Shown: piece after piece, positions 19,377 through 28,307 of the stretch
Layout: each line of letters begins with the position of its first letter
Numbering within the stretch: the first letter of the stretch is position 1
Assembly (NCBI GenBank): GCA_015068065.1
Contig: SVLE01000002.1
Coordinates: 1-64,000 of the forward strand
Length of the DNA: 64,000 bases
Source: Oscillospiraceae bacterium
Lineage (GTDB): Bacteria > Bacillota > Clostridia > Oscillospirales > Oscillospiraceae
Reading direction: 5' to 3'
Notes under the pieces: generated by a model
Database searches by the model: none
The model's input: the letters and a program-made list of their open reading frames with translations, nothing else
What the model was told of the DNA's origin: nothing
Translations under genes and position numbers: made by a program

Positions 19377-19452
19377 GCGAGTGTAGCTCATCTGGTAGAG
19401 CGCCACCTTGCCAAGGTGGAGGTAGCGAGTTCGAGCCTCGTCACTCGCTCCA
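19377..19452 (+). tRNA. tRNA-Gly (GCC)
   Basis: GCGAGTGTAGCTCATCTGGTAGAGCGCCACCTTGCCAAGGTGG...CACTCGCTCCA. Confidence 0.94.
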
Positions 19453-19481
19453 TTTTTTTGGAGCGGAACCCCGCTTCATAT

Positions 19482-19555
19482 GGTGCCATAGCCAAGTGGT
19501 AAGGCAGAGCTCTGCAAAAGCTCCACCCCCAGTTCAAATCTGGGTGGCACCTCCA
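19482..19555 (+). tRNA. tRNA-Cys (GCA)
   Basis: GGTGCCATAGCCAAGTGGTAAGGCAGAGCTCTGCAAAAGCTC...TGGCACCTCCA. Confidence 0.94.
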
Positions 19556-19556
19556 C

Positions 19557-19595
19557 AAGTTGCTGCGAACGTTCTGTTCGCAGCAACTTTTTCTT
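19557..19595 (+). terminator. Terminator of the tRNA cluster
   Basis: AAGTTGCTGCGAAC-GTTCT-GTTCGCAGCAACTTTTTCTTT. Confidence 0.88.
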
Positions 19596-19711
19596 TACAC
19601 GGGAAAACGCCAGGCTGCATTCTGCCGCCTGGCGTTTATCATCGTTCCATCAACCAGCGTTCCATTCCTATCTTTTCGCATACAACTATCCTTTTCTGCC
19701 GGCAGAAGCGG

Positions 19712-19740
19712 TTGCTTTCTTTTCCAAAGGATGGTATGAT
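19712..19740 (+). promoter_or_regulatory. Promoter of the phosphomannomutase-family gene
   Basis: TTGCTT-N17-TATGAT with TGG preceding the -10. Confidence 0.65.
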
Positions 19741-19784
19741 GAACAGGCAGAAACCTGACATTTACATATAAGGGGAAATGAACC

Positions 19785-21287
19785 ATGGATTACAAAAAAC
19801 TGCAAAACGGCAGCGATATCCGCGGCGTGGCTCTGGAGGGTATCGAGGGCCAGCACGTCAACCTGACTGAGGAGGTCTGCCGCAACATCGGCCGGGGCTT
19901 CGCTCTGTGGCTGCGCGAGCGTCTGGGCAAGAATGAGCTGCGTGTCTGCGTGGGTCGCGACTCCCGTCTGTCCGGCCCCGCTCTGTCCGGCTGGATCTGC
20001 GATGCCATGGCCCAGCAGGGCATTCAGGTTACCGACATTGGCATGGCCTCCACCCCTGCCATGTTCATGAGCACCGTCACCGGAGACAAGCCCTATGATG
20101 CATCCGTGATGATTACCGCCAGCCACCTGCCCTTCAACCGCAACGGTTTCAAGTTCTTCACCCGTGACGGTGGTCTGGAAAAGCAGGACATCGCCGCCAT
20201 CCTCGCCAACGCGGCCGGGAATCAGGTCACCGGTCTTGCCCCCGCCGAGGTGGAGTCCGGCGCTTTTATGGATGACTACGCCGCCATTCTGGTGGACAAG
20301 GTCCGCTCCGCCACCGGCGAGCAGCGTCCTCTGGACGGCTTCAAGGTCGTGGTGGACGCAGGCAACGGTGCAGGCGGCTTCTATGTCGAGAAGGTCCTGC
20401 AGCCTCTGGGCGCGGATACCACCGGCAGCCAGTTCCTTGATCCGGACGGCTCCTTCCCCAACCACATCCCCAACCCCGAGGATGCCACCGCCATGCAGGC
20501 CATTATGGATGCCGTAGCCGCTCAGAAGGCCGATCTGGGCATCATTTTCGACACCGACGTAGACCGCGCTGGCGCCGTGCTCTCCGACGGCAGCGAGCTC
20601 AACCGCAACCGCATCATTGCCATGCTGGCTGCCATCCTGCTGCGTGAGCATCCCGGTACTACCATCGTCACCGACTCCATCACCTCCACGGGCCTTGCCA
20701 AGTTTATCGCAGATAAGGGCGGTGTACACCACCGCTTCAAGCGCGGTTACCGCAACGTGATCAACGAGTCCATCCGATTGAACTCTGCCGGTCAGGACAG
20801 CCAGTTGGCCATCGAGACCTCCGGCCACGGCGCGCTGAAGGAGAACTACTTCCTGGACGACGGTGCGTATCTGGTTACCAAGCTGCTCATCGAGCTGGCC
20901 CGGGGCAAGAAGGAGGGCTACACGCTGGAGTCCCTCATCGCCGATCTGGCCGAGCCTGCCGAGAGCAAAGAGCTGCGCCTGAACATCATCCCCGAGGACT
21001 TCAAGACCTACGGCCAGAGCGTGCTGGACAGCCTGCAGGAGTATGCCGCCAAGCAACCCGGCTGGTCCATCGCCCCCAACAACTTCGAGGGTGTGCGTGT
21101 CAATCTGGATGCGGAACACGGAAACGGCTGGTTCCTGCTGCGCCTGTCTCTCCACGACCCCCTGCTACCTCTGAACATCGAGTCCGATGTTCCCGGCGGC
21201 GTGCTGACCATCGCCAGGGAGCTGGCCTGTTTCCTGCTGACCTGCGACGGTCTTGACACCGGTAAACTGGCCGAGTTCGTGGGCTAA
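19785..21287 (+). CDS. Phosphomannomutase/phosphoglucomutase family protein
   Basis: 500 aa; phosphoserine motif VMITASHLPFNRNGFKFF; metal-binding DTDVDRA. Confidence 0.88.
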   Translation: MDYKKLQNGSDIRGVALEGIEGQHVNLTEEVCRNIGRGFALWLRERLGKNELRVCVGRDSRLSGPALSGWICDAMAQQGIQVTDIGMASTPAMFMSTVTGDKPYDASVMITASHLPFNRNGFKFFTRDGGLEKQDIAAILANAAGNQVTGLAPAEVESGAFMDDYAAILVDKVRSATGEQRPLDGFKVVVDAGNGAGGFYVEKVLQPLGADTTGSQFLDPDGSFPNHIPNPEDATAMQAIMDAVAAQKADLGIIFDTDVDRAGAVLSDGSELNRNRIIAMLAAILLREHPGTTIVTDSITSTGLAKFIADKGGVHHRFKRGYRNVINESIRLNSAGQDSQLAIETSGHGALKENYFLDDGAYLVTKLLIELARGKKEGYTLESLIADLAEPAESKELRLNIIPEDFKTYGQSVLDSLQEYAAKQPGWSIAPNNFEGVRVNLDAEHGNGWFLLRLSLHDPLLPLNIESDVPGGVLTIARELACFLLTCDGLDTGKLAEFVG

Positions 21288-21305
21288 ACTGCATTCGTTT
21301 TATGC

Positions 21306-21350
21306 ACACTCCCCACAGCGCAAAGTGCTGTGGGGAGTGATTTTTTGCCC
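21306..21350 (+). terminator. Terminator after the phosphomannomutase-family gene
   Basis: CACTCCCCACAGC-GCAAA-GTGCTGTGGGGAGTGATTTTTT. Confidence 0.8.
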
Positions 21351-21395
21351 GATTTGACAAGATGAAATTTTTTTCGTTTTTTCGCAAAAAAGCAG

Positions 21396-21424
21396 TTGAC
21401 ATTCTATAGGTCCTGTGGTAATAT
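21396..21424 (+). promoter_or_regulatory. Promoter of tRNA-Leu
   Basis: TTGACA-N17-TAATAT. Confidence 0.75.
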
Positions 21425-21461
21425 ACATCTTGCGCTGAGCAACAGCGCTCCACTACCAAAT

Positions 21462-21548
21462 GCGCGAGTGGTGGAATTGGTAGACTCGCTGGCTTCAGGT
21501 GCCAGTGCTCGCAAGGGCGTGTGGGTTCGACTCCCACCTCGCGCACCA
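21462..21548 (+). tRNA. tRNA-Leu (CAG)
   Basis: GCGCGAGTGGTGGAATTGGTAGACTCGCTGGCTTCAGGTGCCAG..variable arm..CTCGCGCACCA. Confidence 0.93.
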
Positions 21549-21549
21549 C

Positions 21550-21582
21550 GGGACATCCGAAAGGATGTCCCGTTTCTTTTTT
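21550..21582 (+). terminator. Terminator of tRNA-Leu
   Basis: GGGACATCC-GAAA-GGATGTCCCGTTTCTTTTTT. Confidence 0.8.
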
Positions 21583-21594
21583 CTGCATTAAGAT

Positions 21595-21632
21595 TAAACC
21601 CTGCACCTCCTTCAGGAGGTGCAGGGTTTTTC
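21595..21632 (-). terminator. Terminator of the exported-protein/mazF transcription unit
   Basis: AAACCCTGCACCTCC-TTCA-GGAGGTGCAGGGTTTTT. Confidence 0.75.
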
Positions 21633-21644
21633 AAATCGTTTGCC

Positions 21645-22190
21645 CTATCCGACGGTGTAGCTGCCACGGACAAGGACCTTCACCGTATTGGCGGTGGCCT
21701 TGATCCCCCGCCCGGTGATGGTGGACATGTACAGGTTGTTGGTAACCAGATCCTCCCCGTTGTTCAGAGAGCTTCCCGCCGTGGTGTTGATCAGCCCCGG
21801 GTTGGAGGGAGACACACACTGAGCGGTTCCGATGCGCAGCATCACCTCGCAACCGATGTCCATGTTCAGCTTCTGTCCCTTTTGCAGCGTGACCACGGTA
21901 TAAACAGCGGCGTGCTGCCCGCTTTCCTCACCCACTATCTCCTCCATCTTTGCAGAATAATCCCGGATGGACTGGTCCAGCTTGTCCACAAGTTCCTGCT
22001 GGTGGGCCTCCGCTTTGCCGTCCACCTGCTCCAGAATGGCAGGAATCACAGTCTTGGTCAAATAGCTCAGGGTAATGAGAGGGTCAGCCTGTGTCCCTTC
22101 CCCGGCAGCCACCGACACGCCCACTGTCAGGCAAAGTGCAGCCAGCGCCGCAACACCCAAGCGAAAAATCCACTTTCTTCCTTTGTTCAT
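21645..22190 (-). CDS. Exported protein of unknown function
   Basis: N-terminal signal/TM segment MNKGRKWIFRLGVAALAALCLTVGVSVAAG; no family recognised by eye. Confidence 0.7.
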   Translation of the reverse strand: MNKGRKWIFRLGVAALAALCLTVGVSVAAGEGTQADPLITLSYLTKTVIPAILEQVDGKAEAHQQELVDKLDQSIRDYSAKMEEIVGEESGQHAAVYTVVTLQKGQKLNMDIGCEVMLRIGTAQCVSPSNPGLINTTAGSSLNNGEDLVTNNLYMSTITGRGIKATANTVKVLVRGSYTVG

Positions 22191-22239
22191 GCTATGTACT
22201 CCTTTATATGCGGGGCGCCCCACGGGCGCCCCGGCGACT

Positions 22240-22614
22240 TTACACCAAGGTCTGGCCGGACAGGCCAAAGCTGACCGCGATGGCGTTGTCCACCTGCTTC
22301 ATCACACGCTCATCCACCTTGCCCATATGCTCTCGCAGGCGGCGCTTATCCAGTGTGCGGATCTGCTCTAACAGGATCACAGAGTCCTTGGGCAGTCCGT
22401 AGCTCATGGCCGCCAGCGAAATATGAGTAGGCAACCGTGCTTTGCCGGTCTGTGAAGTGATGGCCGCAGCAATGACTGTGGGGCTGTGCCTGTTTCCGGT
22501 ATCGTTCTGAACGATCAGCACCGGACGCACGCCGCCCTGCTCGCTGCCCACCACCGGGCTAAGATCGGCATAAAAGATGTCGCCCCGTTTCACACTGTTA
22601 TCCACATTCTTCAC
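22240..22614 (-). CDS. MazF/PemK-family (EndoA-like) endoribonuclease toxin
   Basis: [46 protein letters not shown] motif set; next to alr as in Bacillus. Confidence 0.92.
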   Translation of the reverse strand: MKNVDNSVKRGDIFYADLSPVVGSEQGGVRPVLIVQNDTGNRHSPTVIAAAITSQTGKARLPTHISLAAMSYGLPKDSVILLEQIRTLDKRRLREHMGKVDERVMKQVDNAIAVSFGLSGQTLV

Positions 22615-22797
22615 ACTCCGCCGGAAAATAGTACGCGTTACCGGAAATCTCCTATGTAACGCAGCACTATGATTTTCCCACGGGGCGGCCCGGATTATAC
22701 CGTCCGAAAAAATTTACCTGCTGCCGCCCCCGCCCGGCGACGGGGCATTCAAACCCCGCTGCTCCGTGTCATTCTATTCCACAGGCGGCAACAACGT

Positions 22798-23925
22798 TCA
22801 GGGCTGCCAGATTCGGGGCACTCGGGGCAGCATGTCGCACAGCAGTTCGTAGGAAATGGTGCCCAGCAGCTCGGCCGCTTCCTCCAGCGGATTGTCCTCA
22901 CCAAACACAGTGGCCACGCTGCCCACCCTTACGTCAGGCAGGTCTGTAACATCCACCATGCACATATCCATGCAGATCCGGCCCAAAATCGGAGCCTTAT
23001 TCCCATCAAAGTCCACACAGAAACGATTGGACAGCGCCCGGTGGAAGCCGTCCCCATATCCCAGCGGAAGCACCGCCACTCGGCTGTCCCGCTTCAGAAT
23101 GTGTGTACCTCCATAGCTCACCGGCACACCTTGAGGCAGTTGGCGCACCGCACTCACCCGGGCATGCATGGACATGACCGGCACAAGTCCCGGCCCGTCC
23201 AGTCCGCAGCAACTCGGATCGGGATAGTGTCCGTAAAGGGCAATACCCGGACGAATCATATCCAGATGGGTACAGGGATATTTTAATGCAGCGGCGCTGG
23301 CTGCGCAATGGCGAATTTCAAAATTCAGGCCGTATTCTTTTTCCAGTATATCCAGCGTATCCAGAAAACGGGTAAACTGGAGCATGGTATACTCCTCGTC
23401 CCCGTCTGCGTTGGCAAAGTGGGTGAAGATGCCCTCATGCTCCAAATGGGGCAAGGCACAGACCTCAGCGGCCTCTTTTGCCGTCTGAGCGGGATCATAG
23501 CCCAAAAAGCCGATCCGACCCATACCCGTATCCAGCTTGACGTGGACGCGGGCCGTCTTGCCCAGTTCTCCGGCCGCATGGGACAGAGCCTGCCCCAATT
23601 CCAAGCTGGAAACCGCCTGAGTGATGTCATACTCCACCACCTGCCGGGCAAACTCTGCAGGTGTGATTCCCAAAATCAGGATTGGCGCCGTGATCCCGGC
23701 CCAACGCAATTCCACGGCTTCCGGCAGGCAGGCCACGGCCAGCATTTCACAGCCCAGCCTTTCCAGCCTGCGAGCCACCTCCAACGCTCCGTGTCCGTAA
23801 GCGTCGGCCTTGACCACGCCCAAAAGGCGGCATCCGAGGGGCACCATCCCCCGCAGGGTTCGATAATTATGTTCCAGTGCCCCGGCAGACAGTTCCACCC
23901 ACGCCCGTTGTTTTTCCCAATCCAT
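22798..23925 (-). CDS. alr: Alanine racemase
   Basis: VVKADAYGHGALEVARRL; HVKLDTGMGRIGF; RPGIALYG. Confidence 0.93.
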   Translation of the reverse strand: MDWEKQRAWVELSAGALEHNYRTLRGMVPLGCRLLGVVKADAYGHGALEVARRLERLGCEMLAVACLPEAVELRWAGITAPILILGITPAEFARQVVEYDITQAVSSLELGQALSHAAGELGKTARVHVKLDTGMGRIGFLGYDPAQTAKEAAEVCALPHLEHEGIFTHFANADGDEEYTMLQFTRFLDTLDILEKEYGLNFEIRHCAASAAALKYPCTHLDMIRPGIALYGHYPDPSCCGLDGPGLVPVMSMHARVSAVRQLPQGVPVSYGGTHILKRDSRVAVLPLGYGDGFHRALSNRFCVDFDGNKAPILGRICMDMCMVDVTDLPDVRVGSVATVFGEDNPLEEAAELLGTISYELLCDMLPRVPRIWQP

Positions 23926-23949
23926 GTTTTTCCTCTTCTCTTTTGTACT

Positions 23950-24543
23950 TCAAGTTAAGTCAAATTTCCCAAATTCACACAAAATCACCCGGTATCCATC
24001 CTGCAGGATTTCTCCCTGCACCAACGCATGGGTCTGCACATCAAACCACAGCACAGTTTCTCTCCCCTGCCCGGCAGGCACTTCGGGCTGTCGGCACAAA
24101 ACCCGCAGCACTTCCCGTTCTCCCATTGTTTCCCGGGTACAACTGTCCATAAAGCCGGAACGCGCGCTTTCCAACAGGGCAAAAACCGCACCCAAGGGCG
24201 TCAGCCCGTCCTCTCCAAGCGGTCCTGTTTCCAGAACAGCGCCATCATACTCCAGCTGTGTTTGTGCCCCGCTGCTGCGGACAGTCAGCCCGGCAACTTC
24301 CTCCGGTGCGGTCAGCGTGAGTACGCTCTGCCCGTCCGTAAGCGTCACATCCGCCTTATAAGTATACACCCGCTGTCCATAGTCCGCCACCAGCTTCACT
24401 TGGGCAACACAACCTGCCGCAGAAAGATACTCGCCGCGGACGGTCAGTGCCAGCCCTTCAGAACCTTTTTCTCCCCCCGCTCCGCCGCAGGCGGACAGCA
24501 GAAGGGTCATCATCAGTACGCACATCACACACGTTTTGCGCAC
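23950..24543 (-). CDS. Lipoprotein of unknown function
   Basis: Signal peptide with lipobox LLLSACGG; 197 aa. Confidence 0.75.
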   Translation of the reverse strand: MRKTCVMCVLMMTLLLSACGGAGGEKGSEGLALTVRGEYLSAAGCVAQVKLVADYGQRVYTYKADVTLTDGQSVLTLTAPEEVAGLTVRSSGAQTQLEYDGAVLETGPLGEDGLTPLGAVFALLESARSGFMDSCTRETMGEREVLRVLCRQPEVPAGQGRETVLWFDVQTHALVQGEILQDGYRVILCEFGKFDLT

Positions 24544-24557
24544 AGCAGTTTCCTCCG

Positions 24558-25397
24558 TTATTCACTCAGTTCCATCAGCGCCCGGGGCAAAAAGTCCAGC
24601 AGTTCTGTGGGTGTCATGGCATACTCCCCCAACTCACCGGCTGCAAAATCTCCTGCCCGACCGTGAAGCCATACAGCCATAGCCGCACTCTCAGCCGCAG
24701 GAAAGCCCTGCCCGATCAGGGAGAGGATCATGCCTGCAAGCACATCGCCGCTGCCTCCCTTTGCCATGCCGGGGTTGCCACTGGTATTGACCCACACCCG
24801 GCCGTCCGGCGCAGCAGTAACCGTCTGGTATCCCTTCAGCACCACCACGCACCCATATTCTTCGGCGAAGGCCCGTGCCGCCCCGATTCGATCCGAAACA
24901 GGCAGTGGTTGCCCGGTCAGCCGGGCAAATTCTCCCTCATGGGGTGTAATGACCGTGGGTGCGGTGCGCCCGGTCAGCAGCCCGGTCCTCCCCTGCAGCA
25001 CATTCAGCCCATCCGCGTCCAGCACAAGGGGGATCTCCAGACGTGAAACAAGGTCATGCACCAGTCCCCACGCCCGGTCAGACTGTCCAAGACCCGGTCC
25101 GATGAGGGCTGCATCACAGGCCGATATCCGTTCATAAACCTTATTTTTGTCCTCATCCAGCGGGTGCGGCATAGCCTCGTTACATTTAACCGCCACCACG
25201 CTCCAGATGGCTTCCGGCACGCCCAGAAATACAAGACCGGACCCGGTGCGCACCGCGGCATTGGCCGCAAAGACAGGCGCGCCTGTATAGCCCACACTGC
25301 CGCCCAGCACGTAGACCCGGCCGAAGTCACCTTTATGGGCCTGCCGCGCCCTGACAGGCAGACGGAAGGTATGTTCATTCACCTGCACGATACTCAT
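24558..25397 (-). CDS. nnrD: ADP-dependent NAD(P)H-hydrate dehydratase
   Basis: KGDFGRVYVLGGSVGYTGAP; NTSGNPGMAKGGSGDVLAGMI. Confidence 0.9.
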   Translation of the reverse strand: MSIVQVNEHTFRLPVRARQAHKGDFGRVYVLGGSVGYTGAPVFAANAAVRTGSGLVFLGVPEAIWSVVAVKCNEAMPHPLDEDKNKVYERISACDAALIGPGLGQSDRAWGLVHDLVSRLEIPLVLDADGLNVLQGRTGLLTGRTAPTVITPHEGEFARLTGQPLPVSDRIGAARAFAEEYGCVVVLKGYQTVTAAPDGRVWVNTSGNPGMAKGGSGDVLAGMILSLIGQGFPAAESAAMAVWLHGRAGDFAAGELGEYAMTPTELLDFLPRALMELSE

Positions 25398-25445
25398 ACC
25401 ACACCCCCTCTCTTTTTGTTATCATACCACAATCCGGCATAAATG

Positions 25446-25970
25446 TCACCCGCCAAAACACAGCCGCACCGCCCATGCTGCTGCCATAAAGCCCGCAAGG
25501 TCGGCACACAGGGCTGCCGGCACCGCATAGCGGGTTTTCGTGATCCCAACCGCACCGAAATAAACGGCGATGGTATAGAACGTAGTCTCCGTAGACCCAA
25601 GCATCACCGCCGCCACCCGGCCGATATAGGAATCCGGACCGTAAGCGGAAATCAATTCCGACCCCACCCCCAGCGCTGCACTGCCGCTCACGGGCCGGAC
25701 CAGCATCAATGCCACCGTCTCCGGTGGGATTCCAAGGTGCTCCAGAACAGGCGCCAACAGGTGCGCGGCAAGCTCCAGCGCCCCGGAGGCCCGCAGCATA
25801 TACACCGCCGTCAGCAGCGCAATTAGGGAAGGCACGATGCGCATCAGGGTGTTCAAGCCCTCCCCTGCCCCATGGACCAGCGCTGTATATACATCCACCC
25901 TCCGACTTATGGCGTACAGAGAAACGGCAGCGATCACAAAGGGTACTAGCATGGTATAAAAAAGTTCCAC
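25446..25970 (-). CDS. spmB: Spore maturation protein B
   Basis: Nucleoside recognition-type membrane protein; GTG start at 25970, directly after spmA. Confidence 0.85.
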   Translation of the reverse strand: MELFYTMLVPFVIAAVSLYAISRRVDVYTALVHGAGEGLNTLMRIVPSLIALLTAVYMLRASGALELAAHLLAPVLEHLGIPPETVALMLVRPVSGSAALGVGSELISAYGPDSYIGRVAAVMLGSTETTFYTIAVYFGAVGITKTRYAVPAALCADLAGFMAAAWAVRLCFGG

Positions 25971-25972
25971 AC

Positions 25973-26551
25973 TCAATCCCTCCAGATCCGTGCGCAGATT
26001 TTTGCAGCGGTGATTCCCACACCCACCGAAACAGCAGAAGCCAACCACACCGCGGGCAGGATGTCAAAGGGGGTATTGCTGCCCGCAGCTGCCCGTACCG
26101 TAGCCACCGTTGTGGGAATCAGCTGGATGGATGCCGTATTGCACACCACCAACATGCAAAGGCTATCACTTGCCACCGTACCGCTCCTTCGGCTCATCCG
26201 CCGGGCCGCCTCCAGCCCCAGCGGTGTCGCCGCATTTCCCAGCCCCAACAGATTGGCCGATACATTGGCAGATATACTGTCCATCACGCCTCGGTCATCT
26301 GCCACATCGGGATACAGCCGTTTCAGAACAGGCCGCAGCAGCCGGGACAGTTTCTCCGCCAGCCCCGCACAGCGCATGATCTCCATGATTCCCGTCCACA
26401 GGCACATCATCCCGGCGATGGAAAGGCACAGCTCCACCGCCGCTCCCGTTCCCTCCACCGCCGCTGCGGCCACCTGCGCCCCCCTGCCTGTGGCAAGGCC
26501 GCACAGGATGGACACTACTACCATCCCTGTCCAGATCACTGACATGGTCAT
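25973..26551 (-). CDS. spmA: Spore maturation protein A
   Basis: ISANVSANLLGLGNAATPLGLEAARRM typical of SpmA; start MTMSVIWTG. Confidence 0.87.
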   Translation of the reverse strand: MTMSVIWTGMVVVSILCGLATGRGAQVAAAAVEGTGAAVELCLSIAGMMCLWTGIMEIMRCAGLAEKLSRLLRPVLKRLYPDVADDRGVMDSISANVSANLLGLGNAATPLGLEAARRMSRRSGTVASDSLCMLVVCNTASIQLIPTTVATVRAAAGSNTPFDILPAVWLASAVSVGVGITAAKICARIWRD

Positions 26552-26694
26552 CGCCCGCACCCCCTCTCCATACACACATATGGGTGCGACCGAAAAAACA
26601 TGCTCTGCCTGTCTGTTTCTCTTCCGGTTTTTCCAGTTTTTTACATATACTTCCATATTTTTAATATTGCTGACAAAATTTTCATTTTTTCCCG

Positions 26695-26722
26695 TTGACA
26701 TCCAGTTTTGGAACTGTATAAT
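26695..26722 (+). promoter_or_regulatory. Promoter of the abrB-like gene with a palindrome in the spacer
   Basis: TTGACA-tCCAGTTTTGGAACTG-TATAAT (16-nt spacer). Confidence 0.78.
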
Positions 26723-26773
26723 GAAGGCACAGTGGCTCTATGTCTGATTTACATACAGAAAGGATCGATTGAA

Positions 26774-27019
26774 TTGAAATCAACCGGTATTGTGAGAAAA
26801 GTGGATGAGCTTGGCCGTATCGTCCTTCCCATTGAACTGCGGCATACGCTGGATATCGAGCCGAAGGACGCTCTGGAAATCTACGTGGACGGCAACACCA
26901 TCATGCTGCGCAAGTATCAGCCGGCCTGTATTTTCTGTGATGATGCAAAGGATGTGCGCCTGTTTCGCGGTAAAAACGTGTGTGTAAACTGCATCAAAGA
27001 TCTGAACAAGGACATCTGA
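26774..27019 (+). CDS. AbrB-family transcriptional regulator with C-terminal CxxC...CxxC
   Basis: (TTG start) LKSTGIVRKVDELGRIVLPIELRHTLDI...CIFC...CVNC. Confidence 0.88.
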   Translation: MKSTGIVRKVDELGRIVLPIELRHTLDIEPKDALEIYVDGNTIMLRKYQPACIFCDDAKDVRLFRGKNVCVNCIKDLNKDI

Positions 27020-27026
27020 ACCGACA

Positions 27027-27062
27027 AAAAAGGAGAACGGCATTGCCGTTCTCCTTTTTTAT
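27027..27062. terminator. Terminator between the abrB-like gene and the M23 peptidase gene
   Basis: AAAAAAGGAGAACGGC-ATT-GCCGTTCTCCTTTTTT. Confidence 0.85.
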
Positions 27063-27064
27063 TC

Positions 27065-28297
27065 TTAAAGCTTCTTCCCCTTGTAGGTCAGCCCGCTGTA
27101 GCGGGTGACCGGGTCAATGCGCACGTTCTTCTCTCGAATCTCATAGTGCAGGTGATTACCGGTAGAACGACCTGTGGTGCCCACATAGCCCAGCACCTGT
27201 CCCTGCTTGACTACATCTCCCGCCTTGACCGCCCGGGAGTTCATATGGGCGTAGAGGGTGGTGTTTCCGTTGCCGTGATCCACCACCACGTAGTTGCCGT
27301 AGCCGCCCTTGTTATAGGCAGAGGTCAGCACCACGCCGCTCTTTGCTGACAGGATCTTGACCCCTTTGGGGGCGGGTACGTCGATGCCGGAGTGGGTGGC
27401 AGGCTTGCCGGTAAAGGGATCCTTACGTCCGGCAAACAAAGAGGATAGATTGGTGTAATCAGGCAAAGGCCACTTGTAGCCCGACTCACTGGTGATCTTT
27501 TTCCCCTGAGCTTCCAGCTGAGCCGCCAATTCCCTCTGCTTGCGGGCAATTTCCTCGTCCATCTTCTTGGCCAGAGCTTCCAGTTCCTTCACCGAATGCT
27601 CCACTTGCTTTTTTTCCTTGTTGATCTGGGCGATAAGCTTGTCCACTTCCGCTTCCCGGCTCTCCAGCTCCTTGCGCGCGGCCACCTGCTTATCCTTAGC
27701 TGTCTGCTGCTCAACACGGGCCTGTTCCAGCTGCGTTTTGTCCTCCTGCAGCTGCCGGCGGGTGGTAGCCAAACTGTCCATCACGGCGTTGTCATACTCC
27801 ATGATCTCGTCCACCATGATCAGCCGGTCCAGCAGGTCGGAAAAGCTGGCCGCGTTGAAGAGGATAGCCCAATAGTTGACGTCGCCCTCCTCCTCCATAT
27901 AGCGCACCCGCTGGCAGAACAGCTCGTACAGCTTTGCCTCCTCCTGCTCGGTCTCGGCGATACCGGACTGGGCCTGTGCGATCAGTTCGTCATATTTTCC
28001 AATTTGTTGATTGATGTTGCCGATCTCGGACTGGATCACATCCACCTGCTGCTCCAACAGTTCTTTCTGATCCATGGCCTTATTCTTGTCAGCGGCGATG
28101 GCCTTGAGTTGCTTTTGCAGCTCGGCCTTCTGCCTGTCCAGATCGCCGGCGTCCGCCTTCAGGCTGTCGATCTCCGCCTGTGTGACTGCCATCACATCCG
28201 GCGAAATGACCATTGGCAGCGGCATCAGCATGGCCAGCGCCAACAGCACGCTCAGTATCCGTCCAAGCAATGCCGTACATCCGTTTCTTTTACCCAT
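27065..28297 (-). CDS. M23-family peptidase with N-terminal coiled coil (EnvC/CwlO-like murein hydrolase or activator)
   Basis: Signal peptide; long coiled coil; M23 motifs HSGIDVPAPKG and HLHYEI. Confidence 0.88.
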   Translation of the reverse strand: MGKRNGCTALLGRILSVLLALAMLMPLPMVISPDVMAVTQAEIDSLKADAGDLDRQKAELQKQLKAIAADKNKAMDQKELLEQQVDVIQSEIGNINQQIGKYDELIAQAQSGIAETEQEEAKLYELFCQRVRYMEEEGDVNYWAILFNAASFSDLLDRLIMVDEIMEYDNAVMDSLATTRRQLQEDKTQLEQARVEQQTAKDKQVAARKELESREAEVDKLIAQINKEKKQVEHSVKELEALAKKMDEEIARKQRELAAQLEAQGKKITSESGYKWPLPDYTNLSSLFAGRKDPFTGKPATHSGIDVPAPKGVKILSAKSGVVLTSAYNKGGYGNYVVVDHGNGNTTLYAHMNSRAVKAGDVVKQGQVLGYVGTTGRSTGNHLHYEIREKNVRIDPVTRYSGLTYKGKKL

Positions 28298-28307
28298 GGG
28301 CGCCCCC

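Noticed and set aside
19557-19595. LexA-like GAAC...GTTC sequence
   Set aside because: It is part of the tRNA-cluster terminator stem (GCGAAC-GTTCT-GTTCGC) with the wrong spacing for an SOS box.
24558-25397. Full bifunctional NnrE/NnrD
   Set aside because: Only the C-terminal dehydratase (NnrD) domain is encoded here.
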